Counted from the first letter of the stretch, positions 17,240 through 25,756 are shown. The stretch: 64,000 nt of DNA from Neisseria sp. KEM232 (GCF_002237445.1 NZ_CP022527.1:1364001-1428000), one strand, 5' to 3'. Notes: a model not told the origin generated them from the letters alone. Numbers and translations are program-made.

Positions 17240-18931
17240 ATGGCAAAACTCATCCGACAATTTCTCCGCCTTGCCCGTCCGTTTTGGGCGGGCGCGTCGC
17301 AATGGCGCGAGTGGCTGCTGCTGGCCGCCATCATCGCTTTTACCCTGTTTTCCACCACCGTCAGCGTGTGGATTGCCGCGTGGGACAAGCGTTTTTACGA
17401 TGCGCTGGCGGCGTTTGACGGCAAGGCGATGCCTGCCTTAATCGTTGAATATCTGGGCTATATGGCGATGATTATCGCCTGTATCGTCTGCGCCGAATGG
17501 TTGCAGAAGCGGCTGGTGTTCCGCTGGCGCACGCATCTGACGGCGCAGTTTGAGCGCGAATGGCTCGGCGGCCACAAGCACTACCGCATCCAACTCACCG
17601 GCGAGCCGGACAACCCCGACCAGCGTATCGCCGAAGACGTGTCGCTTCTGGCGGCGCAAAGCATCAGCCTGCTGCTGTCGTTTATCAACAATATCGCCAA
17701 ATTCAGCGCCTTTGTCGGCGTGTTGTGGGGCTTGTCGGGCGTGCAGACCTTCGAGCTGGGCGGGCGCACGTTTACCGTGTACGGCTATCTGGTGTGGGTG
17801 GCGCTGGCGTATTCCGCGCTCAGCACGCTGGGGGCGCATTTTGTCGGCCGCAAGCTCAAAGACCTCAACATCGAGCGCCAGCACCGCGAAGCCGACTACC
17901 GCGCCGCCCTGTTGCGCGTGCGCGACCATGCCGAACAGGTGGCGTTTTACCACGGCGCCGATGCCGAGCAAGGCCGTCTGAAACACCGTTTCCAGCGCAT
18001 CCGCGACAACTGGTTCCGCCTGACCAACTGCGAATTCCGTTTCGGCACGTTTTGGGCGACTTATGTGCGCATCAGCATTTTCATTCCCATCCTCGCCACG
18101 CTGCCGATGTATCTGGCCAAAACGCTCACTTTCGGCGACATGATGCAGACGCGCACCTCGTTTGCCCGCATCCAAGACAGCTTCGGCTGGTTTACCGATG
18201 CCTACCGCCGCCTGGTCGAATGGGCGGCGGTTATCGAACGCTTGGGCAACTTTCAGGCTGCTTTGGACGATGCCGAACGGCACACCGGGCAGCCTGAAAG
18301 CCCGCTTTGTCTGCCTGATAACGCGGATGGCGCAAACGGCTTTTTGCAGCTGGATGCCACCGCCGTCCACACCCCGCAGGGGCGGGCGATGCTGCGCCCC
18401 GTAAGCCTGAGTACCCGCGCGCCCGAATGGCTGCTGTTTGAAGGGAAAAGCGGCATCGGCAAATCCACCCTGCTGCGCGTGCTGGCCGGATTATGGCCCT
18501 ACCATCACGGACAGTTCGCCATCGAAGGCAGCCGCCTGTTTCTGCCGCAGCGCCCCTACCTGCCCTACGACAGCCTGCGCGCCGCCGTCTGCTACCCCCA
18601 CGCCAACGGCGCCGATGATGCCGCCATTCAAGCGGCCTTAGAACAAGTCGGCTTAGGCCGTCTGAAACATCGTCTCGATGAAAAACAGGAATGGCACAGC
18701 CATCTCTCCGGCGGCGAACAACAACGCCTCAGCCTCGCCCGCGCCCTGGTTTTCCGCCCGCAAATCCTGTTTCTCGACGAAGCCACCAACCAGCTCGACG
18801 ACGCTTCCTCGCTCGAGTTGATGCAAACGCTCAAACGCGAACTGCCCGATACTTTGATTATCGGCATCAGCCACCAAAGCCAAGTGCAGGCGCTGTTTAC
18901 GCAGCGCATCAGGCTGGAAGCGGCGGAGTAA
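17240..18931 (+). CDS. ABC transporter, fused permease and ATPase (SbmA/YddA type)
   Basis: 563 residues from the ATG at 17240; an upstream TTG lies inside the terminator and is less likely. The N-terminal half has about six membrane helices of the ABC_membrane_2/SbmA-BacA type (FWAGASQWREWLLLAAIIAF, then WDKRFYDALAAFDGKAM and WRTHLTAQFEREWLGGHKHY). The C-terminal half is an ATPase with Walker A GKSGIGKST, signature LSGGEQQRLSLARAL, Walker B ILFLDEATNQLDD and a switch His (GISHQ). The same fusion occurs in E. coli YddA and in peroxisomal ABCD proteins; it probably exports or imports a fatty or peptide-like compound. Same strand as the efflux genes. Two Kingella-type DUS lie near 18255 and 18290. 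Confidence 0.9.
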   Translation: MAKLIRQFLRLARPFWAGASQWREWLLLAAIIAFTLFSTTVSVWIAAWDKRFYDALAAFDGKAMPALIVEYLGYMAMIIACIVCAEWLQKRLVFRWRTHLTAQFEREWLGGHKHYRIQLTGEPDNPDQRIAEDVSLLAAQSISLLLSFINNIAKFSAFVGVLWGLSGVQTFELGGRTFTVYGYLVWVALAYSALSTLGAHFVGRKLKDLNIERQHREADYRAALLRVRDHAEQVAFYHGADAEQGRLKHRFQRIRDNWFRLTNCEFRFGTFWATYVRISIFIPILATLPMYLAKTLTFGDMMQTRTSFARIQDSFGWFTDAYRRLVEWAAVIERLGNFQAALDDAERHTGQPESPLCLPDNADGANGFLQLDATAVHTPQGRAMLRPVSLSTRAPEWLLFEGKSGIGKSTLLRVLAGLWPYHHGQFAIEGSRLFLPQRPYLPYDSLRAAVCYPHANGADDAAIQAALEQVGLGRLKHRLDEKQEWHSHLSGGEQQRLSLARALVFRPQILFLDEATNQLDDASSLELMQTLKRELPDTLIIGISHQSQVQALFTQRIRLEAAE

Positions 18932-18953
18932 AGCCGCCCAAGCCGCGAAGCCG

Positions 18954-18998
18954 AAAGGCCGTCTGAAAACCCGCAAACGAGATTTCAGACGGCCTTTT
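18954..18998 (+). terminator. DUS-pair terminator after the ABC transporter
   Basis: Inverted AAAGGCCGTCTGAAA / TTTCAGACGGCCTTTT arms with an 11-16 base loop and a trailing T run. It separates the ABC gene from the convergent pseudogenes. Confidence 0.75.
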
Positions 18999-19018
18999 GC
19001 CTAATTGGGCAAGGTGTT

Positions 19019-19432
19019 TTATTTCGACAGTTCCAACACTTTTTTTACCGCCGCGTCTTCGCTCATCTTCTGCATAAACGCCGCCAGATGCGGATATTCC
19101 TTATAGCTTTTCGGCGTTTTCACCGACCAGCGCGCCATCACGAAAGCGTAGGCATCGGCAACGCTGCGTTTGTCGCGGAACACATGGCCGCTTTCGCCGA
19201 TTAAGTTGTTCAAAAACGTCATCACACGGTCGATGCGCGCATAGGCCGCTTCGCGCACCGCGTCGTGGGCGGCGGCGGTTTTTTCGGTGGTGTAGCGGTT
19301 GGGCGAGAACATCGGCCAGAAGGCGGGGTGGAAATCGCCGGTTAAGAAGGCCATGGTTTCGTTGAACTCGAACTGGTCTTCCAAGCCGCCGCCCGCGGCC
19401 AAATCGGCTGCGGGATGGGTGTCGGCGATGAT
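19019..19432 (-). pseudogene. 5'-truncated glutathione S-transferase
   Basis: About 137 codons of a GST C-terminal domain are readable: IADTHPAADLAAGGGLEDQF, then the helical region ending in AAVKKVLELSK. The N-terminal thioredoxin-like domain (about 60 residues with the glutathione site) is missing, and the frame begins directly after the stop codon of the FMN reductase remnant. An internal ATG (19400-19402) could start a 127-residue piece, but it would lack the active site. This looks like a deletion that joined two neighbouring genes. Confidence 0.75.
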
Positions 19433-19962
19433 TTATGCCGCCGTCCAGTCGTAAAACGCGGCGGCGAATTTGTTTAAAAATGCGGCGGTGCGCTCGTTGG
19501 CGATGTTGCCTTGTTCGTCCAGCGCTTCATGGGCGCGGCCGAGGAAAACTTCGGGGGCAATCAGCACATCCGCGCCCAGCGACTGCAGGCTTTGGCGCAG
19601 GTGCAGGCCGCTGTTGATGCCGCCGTAGCCGCCGGGCGAGGCGGTAACGACGGCCACTTTTTTTGCCGTTCCACACGCTTTGGCCAAACGGGCGCGAGGC
19701 TGCGTCAATCACGTTTTTGACTGCGGCGGGGATGCTGCGGTTGTGCTCGGGGCTGACGATGAGCACCGCGTCGGCGGCTTTGAGCCGGGTCGTAGGCGGG
19801 TACGCTTTGTTTGTCCAAATCCTGGGTGTAGAGCGGCAAATCGGCGATGGCGATTTCTTCGATTTCTACGCCGTCCGGAGCCTGCGCGGCGATGTATTCG
19901 GCGACGCTGCGGTTGAGCGGGGGGCGGCTGAGGCTGCCGATAATCAGGGCGATGCGGGTCTT
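19433..19962 (-). pseudogene. NADPH-dependent FMN reductase, two frameshifts
   Basis: Three frames together give one flavodoxin-like reductase. Part 1 is RIALIIGSLSRPPLNRSVAE to VPAYDPAQ. Part 2 is ADAVLIVSPEHNRSIPAAVK to SVWNGKK. Part 3 is VAVVTASPGGYGGINSG to the end at 19433. Part 1 breaks near 19783. Part 2 breaks at a seven-base homopolymer (T7 at 19658-19664, A7 on the coding strand). The codon where the ATG would be expected, seven bases after an AAGGA motif, reads AAG (19960-19962). Family members reduce FMN or quinones and chromate. Three separate lesions argue for real decay rather than one sequencing error. Confidence 0.8.
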
Positions 19963-20096
19963 GGGTTGTCCTTGTGTGTGTGTTGCGGAAGGGGCGCAGT
20001 GTAACCCAATCGGGTAAAGCGCGGAACGGAAGGCCGTCTGAAAGCGAAGTTTCAACCAAGTGAAAACACGGCACGGGGCTTTTCAGACGGCCTCTT

Positions 20097-20134
20097 AGGC
20101 CGTCCCCGCCTGCGCGGGGATAGCGTTTCTGAAA
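20097..20134. repeat. DUS/dRS3-like composite repeat
   Basis: AGGCCGTCCCCGCCTGCGCG followed by GGGATAGCGTTTCTGAAAG, a diverged member of the family described at 11821. It lies just upstream of the copper ATPase gene. Confidence 0.65.
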
Positions 20135-20164
20135 GGGCGGCCAAAGCGTGTACAATCCGCCGCC

Positions 20165-22618
20165 ATGAAAAACGAAGCCAACTGTTTCCATTGCGGCGAG
20201 CCCGTGCCCGAGAATCTGCATCTGAACATTGCCTACGAAGGGCAGGAACATCCCGCCTGCTGCGCGGGCTGTCAGGCCGTGGCGCAAAGCATTATCGACG
20301 CGGGTTTGGGCAATTATTACCGTCAGCGCACCGCCGACGCGGAGCGTGCCGCGCTGCCACCGCCCGAGCTGCTCGCGCAGCTGAAACTCTACGATCTGCC
20401 CGACGTGCAGCGCGATTTTGTCGAAACGCTGCCGGAAAACGGCCGCGAGGCGGTGCTGATGCTCGAAGGCGTGACCTGCGCCGCCTGCGTGTGGCTGATC
20501 GAGCAGCGGCTGATGCGGCTGGAAGGCGTGCAGTCGGCGGAACTCAATTACAGCTCGCTCAAAGCGCGGGTGCGGTGGGACGAGGGGCGTACGAAGCTGT
20601 CGGACATCCTGCTGGCGGTGCGGCAGACGGGTTACGCCGCCCTGCCCTACGACGCGCGCAAGGCCGAAGAGGCGGCGCAGAAGTCGCGCAAAAAAGCCAT
20701 CGTGCGGCTGGCGGTGGCGGGCATGTGCATGATGCAGACGATGATGTTCGCCCTGCCGACCTATCTTTACGACGACATCGAGCCGCAGTTTCTCACCATC
20801 CTGCACTGGGGCGGCTTCCTGATGGTGCTGCCCGTGATTTTCTATGCCGCCGTGCCGTTTTACCGAGGCTGCCTGCGCGACATCAAAAACCGCCGCGCGG
20901 GCATGGACACGCCGATTGCGCTGTCTGTCTGGCTGGCCTTCGGCGCGGGCGTGTACGCGCTGCTCACCAATGCGGGACAGGGCATGTATTTCGAAGGGCT
21001 GGCGATGCTGGTGTTTCTGCTGTCGCTGGGGCGGTTTATGGAACAGAGCGCGCGGCAAAAAGCGGGCGACGCGGCCGAGCGGCTGGTGAAACTCGTGCCC
21101 GCCTTCTGCCATCTGCTGCCCGACTATCCGCGCAGCGAGCGCAGCGAAGAAGCGGCGGTGGCGCGGCTGGCGGCGGGCGACGTGCTGCTGGTGAAGGCGG
21201 GCGAAGTCATTCCCGCCGACGGCACGGTGCTCTCGGGCGAGAGCGAGGCCGACGAAGCCATGCTCACCGGCGAGAACCTGCCCGTTGCCAAACGCGCGGG
21301 CGACAAGGTCACGGCGGGCACGCTCAACGCCGTAAGCCCGCTCATCATCCGCGCCGACAGCGTCGGCGGCGACACCCGCCTGTCGCACATCGCCCGCCTG
21401 CTCGACAAAACCCTGTCGCAAAAACCGCGCCTCGCCCTGCTGGCCGACCGCTACGCCTCGCGCTTTGTCGGCGGCATGATTGTGTTCGCCCTGCCCGTGT
21501 TCCTTTTCTGGTGGTGGCACGCGGACATCCATCAGGCGCTGTGGATTACCGTGTCGCTGCTGGTTATCACCTGCCCGTGCGCCCTGTCGCTGGCCACGCC
21601 CACCGCGCTGGCCGCCAGCACCGGCAAACTCGCCGCACAAGGCGTTTTGGTGGCGGGCGGCAGCGCATTGGAAACGCTGGCCGCCGCCACCGACGCCGTG
21701 TTCGACAAAACGGGCACGCTCACCGCAGGCCGTCTGAAAATCGAAAAAACCGTCTTGACCGGCAGCCTGAGCGAAACCCAAGCCCTGCACATCGCCCAAG
21801 TGCTCGAAGCGCAGTCGGAACACCCGATCGCCCGCGCCTTCAACGACCTGCCGCTTCCGCAAGACCTCCCCGACCTCGCGCCGCAGGAGCGTGCCAACCG
21901 CGTCGGCCACGGCGTCAGCGCCCGCCTCACCGTCAACGGCGAACGCGGCCTGTGGGCGCTAGGCAAACCCGAGTTTGTCGGCGAAATTGCCGGACAGAGG
22001 CCGTCTGAAACCGACGACCCCGCCCTGCAAGGCACGCTTATCGCGCTGGGCAGCCGCCACGGCGTCCAAGCCCTATTCCTGCTGGCCGACCAAACCAAAG
22101 AGCGTGTGCCGCAAACCGCTGCCGAATTACGCGGCCTCGGCCTGAAACTGCACATCCTCAGCGGCGACCGCCGCACCGCCGTCGCCGCGCTCGCCGACAG
22201 CCTGTCCGCCGACACCTTTTGCGCCGAAGCCGCGCCCGAAGACAAACCCGCCTACATCGCAGAGCTGCAAAAACAAGGGCGCGTGGTGCTGATGGTGGGT
22301 GACGGCATCAACGACGCCCCCGCCCTGGCCGCCGCCGACGTTTCCGCCGCCGTGGCGGGCGGCGCCGACATCACCCGCGCGGGCGCGGACATCGTGCTGC
22401 TGAACGACGATATGTCCGTCATTCCCGCCGCCGTGCGCCAGGCTAGGCGCACCGCCGCCGTTATCCGGCAAAACCTGTGGTGGGCGAGTGTGTACAACCT
22501 CATCGCCGTGCCGCTGGCCGCCGCCGGCTTCGTCACCCCCTGGCTCGCCGCGCTGGGCATGAGCCTCAGCTCGCTTCTGGTGCTCGCCAACGCCCTGCGG
22601 CTGCGTAAGGCCGTCTGA
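20165..22618 (+). CDS. ccoI: CcoI/FixI-type copper-transporting P-type ATPase
   Basis: 817 residues. The N-terminus has the Cys-rich domain typical of FixI/CcoI (CFHCGEPVP ... ACCAGCQAVAQSI), then a heavy-metal-associated domain with GVTCAACVWLIE and eight membrane helices. The ion path motif is TCPCALS, the phosphorylation site DKTGTLT, the TGE motif MLTGENLP and the hinge GDGINDAPAL. CcoI pumps copper outward across the inner membrane to supply the cbb3 oxidase, not for general detoxification. The usual ccoNOP/ccoG neighbours are absent, as often in Neisseria. A DUS provides the stop codon (KAV*). A general CopA role is the alternative, but the Cys-rich N-terminus argues against it. Confidence 0.88.
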   Translation: MKNEANCFHCGEPVPENLHLNIAYEGQEHPACCAGCQAVAQSIIDAGLGNYYRQRTADAERAALPPPELLAQLKLYDLPDVQRDFVETLPENGREAVLMLEGVTCAACVWLIEQRLMRLEGVQSAELNYSSLKARVRWDEGRTKLSDILLAVRQTGYAALPYDARKAEEAAQKSRKKAIVRLAVAGMCMMQTMMFALPTYLYDDIEPQFLTILHWGGFLMVLPVIFYAAVPFYRGCLRDIKNRRAGMDTPIALSVWLAFGAGVYALLTNAGQGMYFEGLAMLVFLLSLGRFMEQSARQKAGDAAERLVKLVPAFCHLLPDYPRSERSEEAAVARLAAGDVLLVKAGEVIPADGTVLSGESEADEAMLTGENLPVAKRAGDKVTAGTLNAVSPLIIRADSVGGDTRLSHIARLLDKTLSQKPRLALLADRYASRFVGGMIVFALPVFLFWWWHADIHQALWITVSLLVITCPCALSLATPTALAASTGKLAAQGVLVAGGSALETLAAATDAVFDKTGTLTAGRLKIEKTVLTGSLSETQALHIAQVLEAQSEHPIARAFNDLPLPQDLPDLAPQERANRVGHGVSARLTVNGERGLWALGKPEFVGEIAGQRPSETDDPALQGTLIALGSRHGVQALFLLADQTKERVPQTAAELRGLGLKLHILSGDRRTAVAALADSLSADTFCAEAAPEDKPAYIAELQKQGRVVLMVGDGINDAPALAAADVSAAVAGGADITRAGADIVLLNDDMSVIPAAVRQARRTAAVIRQNLWWASVYNLIAVPLAAAGFVTPWLAALGMSLSSLLVLANALRLRKAV

Positions 22619-22664
22619 AAGCGGGACAACGGCCTTTTCAGACGGCCTCTGCCAAGCAGCACAG

Positions 22665-22707
22665 AGGCCGTTCCCGCCTACACCGCGCGGGAATGACGTT
22701 TCCGAAA
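22665..22707. repeat. DUS/dRS3-like composite repeat
   Basis: AGGCCGTTCCCGCCTACACC, then GCGCGGGAATGACGTTTCCG: a variant with a longer centre. It lies between ccoI and the NTF2-like gene, after a DUS pair at 22605-22650. Confidence 0.65.
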
Positions 22708-22742
22708 ACCGAAAACACAAGCGCAAACCCGAAAGGAAAAAC

Positions 22743-23156
22743 ATGAACGACTTCGAACGCATCTACCGCGACTGGCACGAACACGCCAAAAACCGCGACA
22801 CGGAAAAACTCATCGCCCTCTACGCCGACAACGCCGTCTTCGAAAGCCCGCTCGTCCCCGCCATCATGAACCGCCAAAGCGGCATCCTGCGCGGCAAAAG
22901 TGAAATCCTCGCCTTTCTCGAAGAAGGCACGCGCCGCCGCCCGAACGAACTGGTGCGCTGGTACCGCGAAGACGGCCGCTTCTTCACCGGCGGCGACACC
23001 CTGATTTGGGAATACCCGCACCAAACACCCGACGGCGGCCAGGTCGACATTCTCGAACTGATGCAGCTTTCAGACGGCCTCATCGCCCGCCACCGCATCT
23101 ACTGGGGCTGGTTCGGCACACAAATGCTGATCGGCTCGGCCTTGGCAAAACGCTGA
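22743..23156 (+). CDS. NTF2-like/SnoaL-like protein
   Basis: 137 residues with a nuclear transport factor 2 fold pattern: an N-terminal helix (FERIYRDWHEHAKNRDTEKL), IALYADNAVFESPL, and a C-terminal strand region (DILELMQLSDGLIARHRIYWGWFG). Such proteins bind small hydrophobic ligands or act as minor isomerases/hydrolases; the role here is unknown. There is no signal peptide. A ribosome-binding site (GAAAGGA) precedes the ATG. An internal DUS is translated as SDGL. It is followed by a diverged DUS/repeat stretch and the frameshifted gene at 23262. Confidence 0.7.
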   Translation: MNDFERIYRDWHEHAKNRDTEKLIALYADNAVFESPLVPAIMNRQSGILRGKSEILAFLEEGTRRRPNELVRWYREDGRFFTGGDTLIWEYPHQTPDGGQVDILELMQLSDGLIARHRIYWGWFGTQMLIGSALAKR

Positions 23157-23261
23157 ACGAAAGGCCGTCTGAAAGCGAAGCTTCAACGAAGTTAAAACCT
23201 TTCGGAAACCTTATCCCCGCGAAGAAGGGACGGCTTCCCTTATCCGAACCAGGAACGCAAC

Positions 23262-23928
23262 ATGAAAAAAATCCCCACCACCCTCATCATGTCGGCCGCC
23301 GCAGGCAGCGCCTTTGCCCTGCCGCCGCCGGCAAGCGAAATCGCCTGCCCCGTCGGCAGCGAAAAATTTTGGGCGCAAATGCACGACAGCGCGCCCGAAT
23401 ACCAAATCTGCCCCGGCAACAAACTGGTGTTCCCAACCGCCCGATACGGCAAATTCACCGCTGAAGAACTGGCGCGCTACAAAAAAAACCGTCAACAGCA
23501 AAGCCTACCGCAGCCTGCCCGCGCACACCGAAAACGCCCACCGCATCGCCGCCTTTGCCGAGCTGTCGGGCGGATACAGCCCTGCCGCCGTCGGCTGGCT
23601 CTATTTCCGTGCCGCCAACGGCAAATATCCCGGCGAACCCTACTCCCGCGCCGAACTCAAACGGCTCTACCGCAAAGCCCTGTCCCACCTGAACAAAGCC
23701 CTGCGCGAACCGGGCAGCCCCCGAGACAAACAGTCCGCCCGCTACGCCCTGGCCGGCATCTACCGCATCAGCGGCGATTTCGCCCGCGCCGAATCGGTAT
23801 TGCGCACACTCCTGCAGGAAAACCTAGAGCCGAACGACCGCAAAGATGCCGAATACGTTTTGGAGTCTGTCCGCCTCAAAGACAGCGGCCACATCCTTCC
23901 CCGCTTCCACCGCCCGGCCATGCCCTGA
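23262..23928 (+). pseudogene. Exported TPR-like protein, frameshifted at an A8 tract
   Basis: Two frames join at a run of eight A (23481-23488). The first reads MKKIPTTLIMSAAAGSAFA (signal peptide), an ICPGNKLVF segment and ELARYKK. Removing one A (or adding two) continues as TVNSKAYRSLPAHTENAHRI. That second part holds a tetratricopeptide-like region: ALSHLNKALREPG, then YALAGIYRISGDFARAESVL and EYVLESVRLKDSGH, ending at 23928. The joined product would be about 222 residues and periplasmic. As sequenced, the first frame runs on through unrelated codons. It could be phase variable, decayed or a sequencing error. I do not recognise the function. Confidence 0.7.
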
Positions 23929-23945
23929 AACACAAGGAGAACACC

Positions 23946-24218
23946 ATGAACACAGTCACCCACCAACCCGAACGCCGCCGCTTCGTCCTCACGCTCGAAG
24001 GCAGGGAAGCGGGCTTTGCCGCCTATGAGGAGCAAAACGGCGGCTGGAACATCACCCACACCGAAGTCATGCCCGAATTCCAAGGCCGCGGCCTCGCCAA
24101 AATACTCGTGCAGGCACTGGTCGGACACGCCCGCACACACGGGATTGCCTTGTACAGCAGCTGCGGATATGCCGCACGGTTTCTCGACACGCCGCCGACA
24201 AACGGCGCAAAAACTTGA
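23946..24218 (+). CDS. GNAT family N-acetyltransferase (YjdJ/CG type)
   Basis: 90 residues, the small GNAT subfamily (PF14542-like). Strand-helix pattern: RRFVLTLEGREAGFAAYEE, then HTEVMPEFQGRGLAKILVQ, which contains the acetyl-CoA loop QGRGLA, and the C-terminal ALYSSCGYAARFL (the usual 'CpYv..fl' end). Substrate is unknown. The ATG at 23946 follows AAGGAG at a good distance and lies 17 bases after the preceding frame, so the two may be co-transcribed. Confidence 0.85.
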   Translation: MNTVTHQPERRRFVLTLEGREAGFAAYEEQNGGWNITHTEVMPEFQGRGLAKILVQALVGHARTHGIALYSSCGYAARFLDTPPTNGAKT

Positions 24219-24308
24219 AATACGGCATCATAAAGGCTTACAATCCCGCCCCTTATCAGACGCCGCTGCCGAAAAAGGCGGCCTGCAGTCCGCAGCCGCC
24301 CAAACAAC

Positions 24309-25550
24309 ATGAAAACCATCCCGTCCAACCTGGAAAAACTCGCCCGCAAACGGCGTGTTTTGCTTTTGCAGGGGCCTGTCGGCCCCTTCTTCCGCCGCCT
24401 CGCCCTCTGGCTCGAAGCGCGCGGCGCACGGGTGTTCAAATTCAATTTCAACGGCGGTGACGAAGCCTGTTATCCCGCCCGCCTTCCCCGCGTCACCTGC
24501 TACCGCGGCAGCCCCGAAGACTTCCCCGCCTGTCTCTCGTCCTTTATCAAAGAACACAAAATCGACGCCGTCGCCTGCTTCGGCGACAACCGCCTCTACC
24601 ACGTAATCGCCAAAGAGATTTGCACCGAGGCGCGCGTTTCCTTCTGGGCGTTTGAGGAAGGCTATTTCCGCCCGCACTTCGTCACCCTCGAAGAAGGCGG
24701 CGTCAACGCCCATTCGCCGCTGCCGCGCGAAGGCGCTTTCTTTCTCAACGCGCGGCGCAAACTCGCCGTACAGCAATACAGCCCGCCCGCGCCCGTGCCC
24801 GACGGCTTCTGGCCGCGTGCCAAAAGCGCCATGTACTACTACGCCGCCGCCAATTTCTGCGGCCGCCGCTACCCCGCCTACCGCCATCACCGCGCCATCG
24901 ACCTACCGCACTACATCGCCCTGTGGCTGCGTTCGGGCATCCGCCGCGCGGGCTACGCGCTTGCCGACCGCCGCTTCGCCGCCCGGGTCGGCAGCGGCCG
25001 CTTCGGCCACTTCTTCATCGTGCCCCTGCAAGTGTTCAACGACAGCCAGGTGCACATCCACAGCGACTTTGCCTCCGTGCGCGACTTCCTGCTGCACGTA
25101 CTCGCATCCTTCGCCGCACACGCCCCGTCCGACACCTCGCTCATCATCAAGCACCACCCGATGGACAGAGGCTTCACCGACTACCGCCGCGACATCGGCG
25201 GCTTCCTCGCCGCGCATCCCGATCTCGCCGAGCGCGTGCACTACGTCCACGACGTGCCGCTGCCCGTCTTCCTGCGCCACGGCACGGGCATGGTGACGCT
25301 CAACAGCACCAGCGGCCTCTCCGCCCTCGTCCACAACATGCCCGTCAAACTGCTCGGCCGCGCCAACTACGACATCCCCGGCCTCACCTCGCGCCAGCCG
25401 CTGGCCGAATTCTGGCAAAACCCGCAGCCGCCCGACCGCGAACTCTTCGCCGCCTACCGCATGTACCACGTCAACGTCACGCAGATAAACGGCAGCTTCT
25501 ACAGCCGCGTCAACCTGCCCGACACCCTGCCCCGCCGCCGCAAAAAATAA
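24309..25550 (+). CDS. kpsS: Capsule polysaccharide modification protein (KpsS/LipB family)
   Basis: 413 residues, the usual length for KpsS/LipB. In group 2 capsules KpsS starts the poly-Kdo linker on phosphatidylglycerol at the inner face of the inner membrane, with KpsC extending it. Seen here: RVLLLQGPVGPFFRRLALWL at the N-terminus, then ACFGDNRLYHVIAKE, FWAFEEGYFRPHFVTLEEGG (a family hallmark), LIIKHHPMDRGFTDY and VTLNSTSGLSALVHNMPVKL, a nucleotide-sugar site resembling that in KpsC. No kpsC, export or serotype genes are in the window. It may act on another glycolipid or depend on a distant capsule locus. Confidence 0.88.
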   Translation: MKTIPSNLEKLARKRRVLLLQGPVGPFFRRLALWLEARGARVFKFNFNGGDEACYPARLPRVTCYRGSPEDFPACLSSFIKEHKIDAVACFGDNRLYHVIAKEICTEARVSFWAFEEGYFRPHFVTLEEGGVNAHSPLPREGAFFLNARRKLAVQQYSPPAPVPDGFWPRAKSAMYYYAAANFCGRRYPAYRHHRAIDLPHYIALWLRSGIRRAGYALADRRFAARVGSGRFGHFFIVPLQVFNDSQVHIHSDFASVRDFLLHVLASFAAHAPSDTSLIIKHHPMDRGFTDYRRDIGGFLAAHPDLAERVHYVHDVPLPVFLRHGTGMVTLNSTSGLSALVHNMPVKLLGRANYDIPGLTSRQPLAEFWQNPQPPDRELFAAYRMYHVNVTQINGSFYSRVNLPDTLPRRRKK

Positions 25551-25600
25551 GCGCCCGTGTGCTTTGCCCGCAGCGGACACGCGAAACGCCAAACCCGCAG

Positions 25601-25638
25601 AGGCCGTTCCCGCCTTCGCGGGAATGATGTTTCTGAAA
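25601..25638. repeat. DUS/dRS3-like composite repeat
   Basis: AGGCCGTTCCCGCCTTCGCG followed by GGAATGATGTTTCTGAAAG; differs from the 11821 copy at only a few positions. Confidence 0.75.
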
Positions 25639-25711
25639 GCGCCGTTTCGACACAAGTAAAACGTCAACCCGCCTTTCAGACGGCCTTGTGCCGTTTGGCG
25701 GACGAAAAAGC

Positions 25712-25756
25712 AAAAGGCCGTCTGAAAACCGCAAAACGGGTTTCAGACGGCCTTTT
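25712..25756 (+). terminator. DUS-pair hairpin
   Basis: AAAAGGCCGTCTGAAAACC and its complement flank a short A-rich loop; the hairpin ends in TTTTA where the first Correia-like element begins. It may end the kpsS transcript. Confidence 0.6.

Noticed and set aside
19709..21910. A 733-codon minus-strand frame opposite ccoI
   Set aside because: It is the antisense shadow of the ATPase, rich in His, Arg and Gln, and begins and ends without gene-like signals.
24228..24890. A minus-strand open frame at the start of the KpsS-like gene
   Set aside because: It overlaps the KpsS N-terminus, which carries clear family motifs, and has no coding features of its own.
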